Source of the DNA: Bugulina stolonifera
Taxonomy: Eukaryota; Bryozoa; Gymnolaemata; Cheilostomatida; Bugulidae
Length of the DNA stretch: 64,000 nucleotides
Direction: 5' to 3'
Assembly (NCBI GenBank): GCA_935421135.1
Contig: OW285192.1
Location: forward strand, 2,647,501-2,711,500
Numbering within the stretch: position 1 is the first letter of the stretch; every line of letters begins with the position of its first letter. The position numbers and the translations under genes were made by a program. Shown one piece after another: positions 34,201 to 47,830 of the stretch. The notes under the pieces were generated by a model. It was not told the origin of the DNA and made no database searches. It worked only from the letters and a program-made list of their open reading frames with translations.

Positions 34201-37200
34201 ATAATAGTATATACTAGTGATACAGTAGTGTATGTACACATATATAATAGTATATACTAGTGGTACAGTAGTGTATGTACACATATATAATAGCATATAC
34301 TAGTGATACAGTAGTGTATGTACACATATATAATAGTATATACTAGTGATACAGTAGTGTATGTACACATATATAATAGCATATACTAGTGATACAGTAG
34401 TGTACGTACACATATATAATAGTACGTACACTACTACACTTACCTCAACCAGGAACTGGAGTAGAGAGTTGTTAGAATTAAATTTAAACAGATCAGAGCT
34501 TCTCTTAACCAGACCCAGGGCAGCATCTACAATACAGTGTCTATATGTTAGTATACAGTGTCTATATGTTAGTATACAGTGTATATGTTAGTATACAGTG
34601 TCTATATGTTAGTATACAGTGTCTATATGTTAGTATACAGTGTTTATATGTTAGTATACGGTGTTTATATGTTAGTATACAGTGTCTATATGTTAGTATA
34701 CAGTGTCTATATGTTAGTATACAGTGTATATATGTTAGTATACAGTGTCTATATGTTAGTATACAGTGTCTATATGTTAGTATACAGTGTCTATATGTTA
34801 GTATACGGTGTCTATATGTTAGTATACGGTGTCTATATGTTAGTATACGGTGTCTATATGTTAGTATACAGTGTCTATATGTTAGTATACAGTGTCTATA
34901 TGTTAGTATACAGTGTCTATATGTTAGTACACAATGTCTATATGTTAGTATACAGTGTCTATATGTTAGTATACAGTGTCTATATGTTAGTATACAGTGT
35001 CTATATGTTAGTATACGGTGTATATATGTTAGTATACAGTGTCTATATGTTAGTATACAGTGTCTATATGTTAGTATACAGTGTCTATATGTTAGTATTC
35101 AGTGTTTATATGTTAGTATACAGTGTCTATATGTTAGTATACAGTGTCTATATGTTAGTATTCAGTGTTTATATGTTAGTATACGGTGTCTATATGTTAG
35201 TATACGGTGTCTATATGTTAGTATACAGTGTCTATATGTTAGTATACAGTGTCTATATGTTAGTATACAGTGTCTATATGTTAGTATACAGTGTCTATAT
35301 GTTAGTATACAGTGTCTATATGTTAGTATACAGTGTCTATATGTTAGTATACAGTGTCTATATGTTAGTATACAGTGTCTATATGTTAGTATACAGTGTC
35401 TATATGTTAGTATACAGTGTCTATATGTTAGTATACAGTGTCTATATGTTAGTATACAGTGTCTATATGTTAGTATACAGTGTTTATATGTTAGTATACA
35501 GTGTATATATGTTAGTATACAGTGTATATATGTCAGTATACAGTGTCTATATGTTAGTATACAGTGTTTATATGTTAGTATACTGCGTCTATATTAGTAT
35601 ACTGTGTCTATATTAGTATACAGTGTATATATGTTAGTATACAGTGTCTATATGCTAGTATACAGTGTCTATATGCTAGTATACAGTGTATATATGCTAG
35701 TATACAGTGTTTTTATGTTAGTATACAGTGTATATATGTTAGTATACAGTGTATATATGTTAGTATACAGTGTCTATATGTTAGTATACAGTGTCTATAT
35801 GTTAGTATACAGTGTCTATGTATTAGTACACAGTGTTTATATGTTAGTATACAGTGTATATATGTTAGTATACAGTGTATATATGTTAGTATACAGCGTT
35901 TATATGTTAGTATACAGCGTCTATATGTTAGTATACAGTGTATATATGTTAGTATACAGTGTATATATGTTAGTATACGGTGTCTATATGTTAGTATACA
36001 GTGTCTATATGTTAGTATACAGTGTATATATGTTAGTATACAGTGTATATATGTTAGTATACAGTGTATATATGTTAGTATACGGTGTATATATGTTAGT
36101 ATACGGTGTCTATATGTTAGTATACAGTGTATATATGTTAGTATACAGTGTATATATGTTAGTATACGGTGTCTATATGTTAGTATACAGTGTCTATATG
36201 TTAGTATACAGTGTATATATGTTAGTATACAGTGTATATATGTTAGTATACAGTGTATATATGTTAGTATACAGTGTATATATGTTAGTATACGGTGTCT
36301 ATATGTTAGTATACAGTGTATATATATTAGTATACAGTGTTTATATGTTAGTATACAGTGTATATATGTTAGTATACAATGTCTATATGTTAGTATACAG
36401 TGTATATATGTTAGTATACAGTGTTTATATGTTAGTATACAGTGTCTATATGTTAGTATACAGTGTCTATATGTTAGTATACAGTGTCTATATGTTAGTA
36501 TACGGTGTCTATATGTTAGTATACAGTGTATATATATTAGTACACAGTGTTTATATGTTAGTATACAGTGTCTATATGTTAGTATACAGTGTATATATGT
36601 TAGTATACAGTGTATATATGTTAGTATACAGTGTATATATGTTAGTATACAGTGTATATATGTTAGTATACGGTGTCTATATGTTAGTATACAGTGTATA
36701 TATATTAGTATACAGTGTTTATATGTTAGTATACAGTGTATATATGTTAGTATACAATGTCTATATGTTAGTATACAGTGTATATATGTTAGTATACAGT
36801 GTTTATATGTTAGTATACAGTGTCTATATGTTAGTATACAGTGTCTATATGTTAGTATACAGTGTCTATATGTTAATATACGGTGTCTATATGTTAGTAT
36901 ACAGTGTATATATATTAGTATACAGTGTTTATATGTTAGTATACAGTGTCTATATGTTAGTATACAGTGTCTATATGTTAGTATACAATGTCTATATATT
37001 AGTATACAGTGTATATGTTAGAGGTGGAACAAGACAGCATTTTTGGAGTTGAGATAATAACATATAGTATGTCATCACCTATTATAGCAATATTGTGAGA
37101 TATTTTACCACTTTTAGATGGTACAGTTATATTACACGCAGGACATTCACTAAGATAGGGCGAGCTAGGTAATGAATGTGTAATATAAAGCTGATACTAT

Positions 37201-40200
37201 GGAGCTAAGGCTTTGAGCTGAGGATACGGAGCTAAGGCTATGTACTGGTACTATGGAGTTGAGACTACGAGTTGGTGCTATGGAAGGCATGGGGCCTACC
37301 TTTAATATGTGAGAAACCGATCTGCGTCTCCTTGACTGAGAAAGAGGCTTGGAAAGGGCTGATCTGCTCCCTAATAATGAGAAGGTGTTTTATGTAGAAG
37401 AGTTGGGCATCCAGAGGGGTGGTCTTGGATGAGATGAGTTTCCTAGCCAGCTGTAGGGACTGAATACACAGACTCAGTGCTTCCTGGGACAGACCTTGGA
37501 ATGTTGTCGTCTATATCCAAAGGTAGAACACATTATAGTTAATACAAACATGTATAACTAAATATATTATAGAAATACACATTATATTCGTATTTTAGTA
37601 CATACAAAGACAGTGTACCCATAATAGAAATACAGTATACTATCATATTGACTACAACTCATACAGTGATGTACTTCTACAATATCCAAGACTGACTAAA
37701 TGCACGACATGAGCAGATAACTTCAAACAAAGACAGACAATAGGTAATAGTCTATGGAATACTCACATCAATACACCGAGATAATTTAGAGAGACAGACA
37801 AGTGTTTTCCGTACTGTTGGATACCACATACCATGCAGGTCAGCCGGTGACATTGGCATCGTGCTAAATATAGTATTATTATATATTGTATGATATACAT
37901 GTACATGTATGTAAATATAGCATTGTTATATTACAACATTATAACATTGATATACATACATGCAATTATTACCACGTGGTATGCATATACATGTAGGCCT
38001 ACATTGTACATGTACATGTACATATACATGTAGGCCTACATGTACATATACATGTAGGCCTACATTGTACATGTACATGTACATATACATGTAGGCCTAC
38101 ATTGTACATGTACATGTACATATACATATACATGTAGGCCTACATTGTACATGTACATGAGTGTCAGAATAAAGTATTGATATAAAACGTATAAACATAT
38201 AGTATTATTCTATATAATAATGAGTGTATAGCAGACAATGCAACTACTAAATATCATAGATAAGAGTAATGTAGTTTAACAGGTGAACAGACACACAGAC
38301 ATACCTGTTAGCAGAGACAGACATAGTAGAGGGAGCAGTAGTTGGTGTAGTAGAACCATTAGAGAGAGGTGAACCATTGACCTCTCCCCTAACAATAGCC
38401 TCTACTTCCTGGCTCTCTAGAGATTGAGTAGAAGAGTTCATTGAGCTCTGAGATAAAAGTTTCCTCTCCCCAGCCTTCATACTTTCAGCTATGCTCTGTG
38501 CATATATAGAGAGACTGTACATAGCATTCTACTAACACATTATCATGGAGTTGTTTGGAGTTGCCTCCTCAACCAATTGCAGGAATTTGTTGAGCAAAGG
38601 ATGACAACTCCAAAATCAGGATTTATTTTGCACAAATGTTCCATGAGAGGAAACATTGAAGAAGCTCAAATTTAGATACAATGTACCAGCATATCCTGTA
38701 CACCCACAATGCACCAGAACATCCTGTATGCCCACAATACACCAGCACATCCTGTACACCCACAATGCACCGGCACATCCTGTACGCCCACAGTGCACTC
38801 ACCTGCATCATGTGTAGTTTATCAGGGTATGCTAGGTCACCAGAAGCAGGCTTGTAGTTGAGAATGTCAGAGTTGATGTAGATGTATGTTCTGTAGACTA
38901 ACCTCTCCTGTACATCTTGTAGCATCTGTAATGCTACCCTTTCAAACGCTTGTAGAGGTTGAGGGTTATTATATACATGGTCCTCTAACATCTCTATCTG
39001 TACACAGAGAGAGATAATGAGTGACCAAACAACATAGTGATAGTAAACTGTAGTCACACTCTACCTGTATTCTGCATGTACAGTCACATGCTACTCAACA
39101 TGTACATGTATATTGTATTATTGCACTGCGACAGTACAGAACTGGTACGTGTATCAAAGTGTAAACATGGTAATGTTCCAATGGTGAGTATTGAATGCTA
39201 TAGCCGTGTTAAACACACTAGGTAAATGTGCAGCTAACCAATTTGGTCACTGCTTATATTCACTGCTGGAATGCAATTGAATAGTGCCGTTACCACCATG
39301 AAAGATAGTGACCACTCTCTTTACCCATGAGCAAATATTTACCAAATTATTCATTAACCAATCACAGACGAGAGAATCACTCCTAAACCTCTACAGACAG
39401 ACAGTTTGAGTGTTTTGGGAGCCCTCAGTGATTAGCTACCAAGTGATTCAATTGATAACACCTTCACATATGGATGACATACCTTGAGTATAGTACATAG
39501 TTCAGCCAGTGTCTCCATATGGTTTATGTGTATAATAAGAGGTCGGAATGCATCGTACAGATAGTTACAGAGAGTCTCCAGGAATTCACTATAAATATAC
39601 GATGTACATCATAACATAGCACTGTAAGGTGTAAATATACAAGTATTGTAAGCATATTATGATGGTACGCTTCATATAGTATGTACAGTAAGTACTAGAT
39701 CTACTTACTGTTGGAACATCCCTGGTATAACCAAGATGAACATAAACTACACTACACTAATACACACACATCTCCACACAGCATAATGTGTAGTAGACTA
39801 TAATTATGGTAATAGTAGACACAAACAGGTATTAGTATACACTATATATACAGTATAATGTATACAATGTAGCATAGTATATGGTGATATTATATACAAA
39901 CAGGCATTAGTATACACTATATACATAGTATAATGTATACAATGTAGTATAGTATATGGTGATATTATATACAAACATGTATCATTCAGTATACACTACA
40001 TATACAGTATAATGTATACAATGTAGTATAGTATATGGTGATATTATATACAAACATGTATTAGTATACACTATATATATAGTATAATGTATGCAATGTA
40101 GTATAGTATATGGTGATATTATATACAAACATGTATCAGTATACACTATATATATAGTATAATGTATACAATGTAGTATAGTATATGGGGATATTATATA

Positions 40201-43200
40201 CAAACATGTATCATTCAGTATACACTACATATACAGTATAATGTATACAATGTAGTATAGTATATGGTGATATTATATACAAACATGTATTAGTATACAC
40301 TACATATACAGTATAATGTATACAATGTAGTATAGTATATGGTGATATTATATACAAACATGTATTAGTATACACTATATATATAGTATAATGTATGCAA
40401 TGTAGTATAGTATATGGTGATATTATATACAAACATGTATTAGTATACACTATATATATAGTATAATGTATACAATGTAGTATAGTATATGGGGATATTA
40501 TATACAAACATGTATCATTCAGTATACACTACATATACAGTATAATGTATACAATGTAGTATAGTATATGGTGATATTATATACAAACATGTATTAGTAT
40601 ACACTATATATATAGTATAATGTATACAATGTAGTATAGTATATGGTGATATTATATACAAACATGTATTAGTATACACTATATATATAGTATAATGAAT
40701 ACAATGTAGTATAGTATATGGTGATATTATATACAAACAGGTATTAGTATACACTATATACATAGTATAATGTATACCATGTAGTATAGTATATGGTGAT
40801 ATTATATACAAACATGTATTAGTATACACTATATACACAGTATAATGTATACAATGTAGTATAGTATATGGGGATATTATATACAAACATGTATCATTCA
40901 GTATACACTACATATACAGTATAATGTATACAATGTAGTATAGTATATGGTGATATTATATACAAACATGTATTAGTATACACTATATACAGTATAATGT
41001 ATACAATGTACTATAGTATATGGTGATATTATATACAAACATGTATTAGTATACACTATATATATAGTATAATGTATACAATGTAGTATAGTATATGGTG
41101 ATATTATATACAAACATGTATTAGTATACACTATATATATAGTATAGTGTATACAATGTAGTATAGTATATGGTGATATTATATACAAACAGGTGTTAGT
41201 ATCCACTACATATACAGTATAATGTATACAATGTAGTATAGTATATGGTGATATTATATACAAACATGTATTAGTATACACTATATATATAGTATAGTGT
41301 ATACAATGTAGTATAGTATATGGTGATATTATATACAAACAGGTATTAGTATACACTATATACATAGTATAATGTATACAATGTAGTATAGTATATGGTG
41401 ATATTATATACAAACATGTATCATTCAGTATACACTATATATACAGTATAATGTATACAATGTAGTATAGTATATGGTGATATTATATACAAACATGTAT
41501 TAGTATACACTATATATATAGTATAATGTATACAATGTAGTATAGTATATGGTGATATTATATACAAACATGTATTAGTATACACTATATATATAGTATA
41601 GTGTATACAATGTAGTATAGTATATGGTGATATTATATACAAACAGGTGTTAGTATCCACTACATATACAGTATAATGTATACAATGTAGTATAGTATAT
41701 GGTGATATTATATACAAACATGTATTAGTATACACTATATATACAGTATAATGTATACAATGTAGTATAGTATATGGTGATATTATATACAAACATGTAT
41801 TAGTATACACTATATATATAAACTCACTCTAACAGCTGAGATGGTCTGCTGAAGAAATGCTGAGAGAGTTGATATTCATCTTGACAGATGTGAACCATAA
41901 GAGCACATCCACTTCTCATCTGTTGGTTATACGTACATTATATATCTAATATCTAGTAATACATTGCATATATACATGTATATCAGTATCATAATATAGT
42001 AATATATACAGATGTAATACAGTCAAACTCCTGTTAAAGACACCACTAGAAACTCACCAGAGCACAGTGATCAGTCTTATGTTTTAGAGTCAGCTCCTGA
42101 ACTGCTGCAGACACACTCGGCTCCACCAACAGCTGACGCTGACTAACATAACATTGATGGCAGTCTGACAACAACTGGCTGTATCTACAGTAACAGAGTC
42201 ATGGAATATATAGGTCAAGGGTAGTACTATATTCAAACATAAGATGACCTACCTTCTATACACTTTACTATCAGCTGGTGTACTGAGTTACTTACGACTC
42301 ATTCTTATCCATTCGTCTCTCTATCTGCTCTATGAGAGCCTTGACCCTCGGGGCATTTGTTCTGAATTTACCATAGTACAATGTGAATGTATCATCAGAG
42401 GTGGCCGCGGGTCTCTGAAACAGTAAGTAACAGCTGGCAACCCTTATATACATATACAGACTGATATACACACTGGGGGAGGGAGAGAAGCTTTAGCATA
42501 TCATGCATATGTAGTATAAGCAGTAAGTATGCAGGACATGATGTAGAAGGGACTATAATTAGAGTAGATCAACTGAGACCGAAATGAGTAACAGGAAACC
42601 AATGTAGCATACTGATATCAATTAGGCTACTGGTCTACATGTACACACTGCACGTGTACACACTGTACGTGTACACACTGCACATGTACACACTGCAGAT
42701 GTACACACTGCACGTGTACACACTGCACATGTACACACGGTACGTGTACACACTGCACGTGTACACACTGCACATGTACACACTGCACATGTACATAATA
42801 GCCTGCCATGCTACTCGTTCCTACATTGCCCCCTCATTGTCCAACACAAGGTGGATGTGTTAAGTGTGGTAAGTTTAGACCAACATAAGTGACAGCTCAG
42901 CCCAAAACAACTACAGAGTCAGTTGACTGGGAATACCTTATGAAGATTATAGAATTGCCTTACCTTAGCAGATTGAACAGTCTGCGTAGCTGCTGTTAGC
43001 AGGTTGGAGACGTGAGTTTTTATAAGAGACAACGCCCGAGTTAGACTCTGCTGGAATTTTGCTAAATAGACAGGAGAGTCCTTGTACCTGGGCTAAACAA
43101 GATGAGATAACTATGAAATGCAGCAAATAAATAATAGTATGCTAATAAACAATCAAATATACAGTATCTTACACATACACTTCTAGTACAGTATTGCCCA

Positions 43201-46200
43201 TACATATGTGTACCTAAGTTCTTGGATTCTAGCGTTTTTACGTGTATCACACTGCAATATGTAATGCTTCAAGTATCAATACATATACATGTAACAGTAG
43301 AGGCCTAAGAAGCTAGTCCAAGACTATTAATAGCTAACACTAGAGTCTGAGTAGTCACAATATGACGTTGTTCTCTTTCTCTCTACCAAATTGAGAGTGG
43401 ACAACTACACATTGTGAACAATAGCCTATGAGGAGCTCCCTATCCCCATCTACTTCCTGTCCCTGGCCGCTAGCCAATTTATGACAAACCCAGCACTACT
43501 GAGCAAACATTACTCTGCTATGCCCTATTTCTAGCTGAATCCCGGTAGTAGCCTACATAGTTATATTATATGATATACATTGGAGTGTATATATGATATA
43601 CTTACATTAGAGTGTATGTATGATATACTTACATTAGAGTGTATGTATGATATACACTCATCTATCCTAGTGAGCATAGGTATGAATCCTTCACTATTCA
43701 CTGTTAGAGACTGGGCAGCCAATTTCTACAAGTAGCACAACGTAAGTCATCCCACGATAGCAACATACATATCTGTGTACTGTAGCCACGTCCACTACAG
43801 CAGGACAAGTTCTAGCAAGCTATCTGATCTACTTGGTGTGATTACAGCGAACATAATGTAACATGGTAGAAGATGGTGGAGTGGGTTGGTGTACATACTC
43901 AGACATGTGATAACATAGTGGAAGATGGTGGAGTGTGTTGGTGTACATACTCAGACATGTGATAACACAGTGGAAGGAGAGAATATTCTAGAATAATTAT
44001 TATGAAAATAATTAGTTAACTCAAATATCCTTTTTGAGTTGAACCACACCACCCCAGTATATAGAGAACTGACATATACATTACATGTATACCCATAACA
44101 ACACACATGTACCAGTCACATACATTGTACTTACACACACATATTACACATACATGTACTTACAGTGTTAATGGTGGCCAACTCATTGAAGTATGAGAGT
44201 TTACTCCGTATTGCCTCTGCTACATTTACTAGCCCTGTTTGTTCCTCTAGCAGGTGCTCACAGGACTGGTGGAGTGTGTTAGTCTTAGTAGATACCAGCT
44301 CATGTTCTACCTGCAGTCTATTCAACTCTTCTATAGCTCCGCCCACTTCCTCCAGCAAACTGTAATTAAGCACAACCTTACAGCATTTACAGTTAGTACT
44401 GCATGGTAACACTAAATCATGTACACATAGTTAGTACTATTACTCACCAATCACACTCTTGCTGGAAACTTGCCAGCTTCTGTATGAAGTGGGAGTAGTG
44501 ATCTTCATCGTCAGCCTCTATTTGACTTTGTATGTCGCAGAACCAACTGTAGAACTGAAGTAGCGAATATAATAAACTTAAATAAAGTATATTAACAGAA
44601 TGAAGTGATACACAGAGGTAACTAGCCACAGTTACAAGACGTATACTAAGTACTGAGTACATCCACGTGTACATAACAGGAACTACTTGGCTGGGCCTAC
44701 TTAGTTACATATGTAGAGTACCTTGAGACAGTTTGACGGTAAGGGGATATCTCGGGAGTGCTTGGAGTTGACAATTCAATGAATTGTAGAATGGTAAATG
44801 AGCAAAGGAAACTAGCCCCACAAAAAAGACAAAAGTTTTGTCAACAGACAAAAATGAAAAATGTAGGCCTATACATTTAAACTTGCAAACACTTTCTGAT
44901 TTTCTGAAATTATGATAAGCATCAGAACATAGCTGCTGATCGCTAGACCCACATAGCTTAGGAACCCACCTGCTGAGTGTTAGTTATTGCCGAGGAGCAC
45001 AGAGTATCAAGCAACTCGTCCTTCTGCTTACTCCTGATATCTGCTACTTTCACTCTGGCTGACGATTCACTTTCCTCACTTTTCAGCTAAACAGTATTAT
45101 ATACATGTATGCTACAGTTGTATTAATGGACAGGCAAGTAAAGAACACAGAAAACTGTGAAAATGCACAGTATGACTGATTTCGACAAATACAACATGTC
45201 CGTGTACATCATTGTGAGATTTAATTATAGGCCTAACGATTGCAATACTAAACAGCTCTGATATACACTGGAATAAAACCAACTACCACATTTTTCTGTT
45301 GCTTGAACTGATATTTTTTATTAACAGCATAGTGGTTCCCAAAAGCTTGTAATTGTACGTAGTGACATTATGGACAAGTATAAATAATGCAACCAAGGGT
45401 ATATTCCTAACCGGGTAAATAAGCCAAGAATATGCTGGACTAATAATCCATCAACAAGAGGTAAACTGGTGAAATGTTAGGAAAGTGGTAAACGTTAGGG
45501 TGTAAGCATAAATTTTACTTGAAAGCTTCACGTTTTTCACTACTTTGGTTAGAAATAATACAGGGGCGTATTTCAAAGGGCGGCAGAGAGGCACTGCCGC
45601 CCCTGTTGCCAAAATAAAGTGGCCTAAAAACACTACTTTTTCCCTTAATATTTGCTTCATTTCCGGTTTGCGACCGAAGCGTTATCACACTACTTACATG
45701 TATAACTCTATGGCGTTATCACTCTACTTATAACTCTATGGTGTTGCTGGGTAACAATAACCAGTAATCCTGGAATAATGACTGCATTGCAAGTGGTACA
45801 CAAAGGAGCCCATGAAACTGTGTACTCTGCTAAAAGGCTCTATGGTTATGCCAAGGTCAAAAACTTGCGGTCTTGTGAATGAATTAACAATAATATTTTT
45901 TATGGACAGTTATTTATACCAAGGAAAGAATAATAAGTGCAAAAGTAAAAGTAGTGAAGAGTTGAATTAAGTGAATCAATTTGTAAGTTACTGCTATCCA
46001 TGAGGTTGTCCCTTCCCTGTTACTGACTTCGAGCGATGCATGAAATTTAATTCTAACATTGTTTTGGCTTCTTTCAAAAATATTTGTAATTTATTCTTTT
46101 AATAGGCCCTATAATTAAAAGTGTTTGCATTCATTTTAGCTATTTATTCCAGCCATTGCCACTCCACTGACAGCTACTAATCTACTGCTACAGTCGCTAC

Positions 46201-47647
46201 TAACAACTAAATGTGTATTGTGAAGAAAAAAACACTAATTCGAAAATAAAATAATGTTAACAATAATATAGGCTAATTAAATATTTTAATTTTAAATTTA
46301 TATATAATATAATGACACTATTAATATCATCTTAGCTTTAGTAGGCTACTACACTTTTCTTGCAAAGATATTTATTTTAAATGCATTTTATTTTAAATAA
46401 TTAATTTTATAATTTATAATGACAATAATTGTTGACCAGCTATTGAAAGTTGAAATATTTTAATTTATAAAATACACTTGCGCCTATGGGCTCTTTGTAA
46501 AAAGATACAATCATGCAGTATTGCAGTTATTATAAAATACTACTAGCTAGTAATAGTAGGCTACTGTAACACTTTCACTCCTGTTGGAAGCAGTAGTAAC
46601 TGTATTAAACAGAAGTAGTAATGAGTACTTGCTGTAGTGATGCTAGAACTATCATGCTACTATGTCTACAGTGTAATTTTTGCACTTCAGAGAGTGAGAT
46701 TTGAAAATTTTCCGCTGCGCGTGCATTTGCGGGGGGTGCCCACACCCCATCTCCCGCCCACCAGACTTTCTACCTCCCTACTCAACTTTTCTAACCTACG
46801 CCCCTGTAATATCATTGTATCAGAAATATATAGTTTGAAGTAGCATGCAACTATAGCTCGTTAGCTATTGATATTGATATAACTAATAAACTTAAAAATT
46901 GGGACATATTCCCAGGTAGCCTACATTTTTGATAAAGAAAATGTATAAGTCTAATTTGATTGTAACTTTTGACGACTAAGAATCGACAGAAGAAAAAAAA
47001 ACGTTTTAGACTTTTCATTCTAGCTTCTATTTAATATTATAATCTTTATTTTGAGTTGCAAATTTTCAGAATGCATTTTATTTTGGGGAGTTAGGTGCGC
47101 TTCTTTGGGGTATAGAAATTTTGGGCTCAATACTTTTCTACAAAATTTCGTAACTCTTCTACAACTTTTACAACTGTTTCGTAAACCTCCAAATTTCTCC
47201 ACTTCTGCACCTAACTGATTTTGGGTAGGTCTACATGAGATACTAACAATAAATCTCATCCACTACACTATCACTGTAATAATCATCATTGATTGTAGTA
47301 GCATCATAACTATGATACATAAAATTATCACTAGGATAATAAACTACTAAAAACCAATCCTTTTATTTTAAAGACTGAAAGCTAAAAACCATTTCCTTTG
47401 CACTTACAGGAGCGGAGGACAGGTTGAAGGTCGGTAAGACCAAAACTTTATACCTGACTATTTAACATCTACTGTATTGGTATACCTGCTCGGATATGGG
47501 ACGTATATTGGTTACAGAAGTAAGCTCTAAAATTAGATCCTTTTGTGACTCAGTTATAGGAGCCAGACAGTCATTAGTAGCGTCCCATTTTGAGATATTT
47601 GCTCGAAGCACTTTCAACTCTGCAGCGGAAGTTGACGTGTCCGCCAT
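31297..47647 (-). CDS. COG3: Conserved oligomeric Golgi complex subunit 3
   Basis: Nineteen exons join in phase: 47486-47647, 44970-45086, 44448-44554, 44164-44359, 43633-43725, 42964-43092, 42296-42414, 42058-42184, 41828-41919, 39483-39588, 38803-38997, 38305-38495, 37767-37863, 37300-37510, 34444-34526, 32278-32412, 31926-32129, 31698-31796, 31297-31323. They give 829 aa, against about 828 in human. COG3 is a lobe A subunit of the COG tether, which captures retrograde vesicles at the Golgi. Matches to the human protein as I recall it include [110 protein letters not shown] and [12 protein letters not shown]. The last exon is only 27 nt (IMLVLSTK). Introns 9, 14 and 15 (2.0-2.8 kb) are mostly tandem repeats. 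Confidence 0.95.
32416..34430. repeat. 43-bp tandem array filling COG3 intron 15
   Basis: About 46 copies of a unit starting GTGTATGTACACATATATAA and ending ACTAGTGATACAGTA. The array runs from about 14 bp after the upstream exon's donor to within a few bases of the acceptor of exon 16, so almost the whole 2031-bp intron is array. Variants at three or four positions recur in blocks, indicating higher-order duplication. Confidence 0.95.
34530..37018. repeat. 21-bp tandem array in COG3 intron 14
   Basis: About 118 copies of TATACAGTGTCTATATGTTAG with TATATA, TTTATA and CGG variants. It begins about 4 bp from the acceptor of exon 15, so the acceptor's upstream pyrimidine/branch region is itself repeat sequence. 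The 345-482 residue open frames here are by-products of a period divisible by three. Confidence 0.95.
37990..38158. repeat. Short tandem repeat in COG3 intron 12
   Basis: Four diverged copies of a unit containing TACATGTAGGCCTACATTGT followed by ACATGTACATGTACATA. The AGGCCT centre is palindromic. Confidence 0.85.
38689..38797. repeat. 28-bp tandem repeat next to a COG3 donor site
   Basis: Four copies of CACAATGCACCAGCACATCC plus TGTACACC, ending within 6 bp of the donor of exon 11 (38803). Confidence 0.85.
39830..41817. repeat. 75-bp tandem array in COG3 intron 9
   Basis: About 26 copies of a 75-bp unit containing GGTGATATTATATACAAACA and GTATAATGTATACAATGTAG. Some units have a 4-bp insertion (CATGTATCATTCAG). 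It ends about 10 bp from the donor of exon 9. Confidence 0.95.
42640..42795. repeat. 15-bp tandem array in COG3 intron 6
   Basis: About ten copies of CACTGCACGTGTACA with CACATG variants. CACGTG and GTGTACAC are palindromic. Confidence 0.9.
43560..43670. repeat. 27-bp repeat that duplicates the COG3 exon 5 donor site
   Basis: On the minus strand the end of exon 5 (ATCATACATACACTCTAAT, then GTAAGT) is repeated directly, giving donors after 43633 and after 43606. A third, diverged copy has lost the GT AAGT. The extra 27 nt are in frame and stop-free. Confidence 0.85.
45561..46806. mobile_element. Non-autonomous hAT-like element in COG3 intron 1
   Basis: The left end CAGGGGCGTA (45561-45570) and right end TACGCCCCTG (46797-46806) are perfect 10-bp inverted repeats flanked by TAATA on both sides (45556-45560 and 46807-46811). 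CAGGGGCG ends fit hAT. A 5-bp duplication is at the short end for hAT. The 1.25-kb interior is AT-rich without a transposase. Confidence 0.7.
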
Positions 47648-47830
47648 TATTAATTGTTAAAACTTAGAATGGCTCGGTAGAAGTTTGTGTCATGGTTCTG
47701 TCAGGGTCAATAGAATGGCCTATATCATAGTCGCACTTAGGTGCGCACTTGGTACTCACCAATCAGCTCTCGGGTTAGTCTTGAACGCAACCAATAGGAA
47801 TCGTACTTTTCAAAATTTCCCACTTGAAGG
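47648..47830 (-). promoter_or_regulatory. Probable COG3 promoter region
   Basis: This region lies directly upstream of the COG3 start codon. Two CCAAT boxes (CCAATCAG near 47759, CCAATAGG near 47794) lie about 110-150 bp upstream, and no TATA box is obvious. This pattern is common for housekeeping genes, but there is no transcript evidence. Confidence 0.35.

Noticed and set aside
32416..34430. CRISPR-like regular repeat array
   Set aside because: Units are head-to-tail without unique spacers, in an animal intron. It is a minisatellite.
34545..37052. Open frames of 345-482 residues (YMLVYSV-type repeats)
   Set aside because: They are translations of a 21-bp intronic array whose period is a multiple of three. 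They are open in two frames at once and lie inside a well-supported COG3 intron.
39982..41810. Series of 73-146 residue minus-strand frames
   Set aside because: 75-bp array translation. The frames are broken wherever a unit carries a 4-bp insertion.
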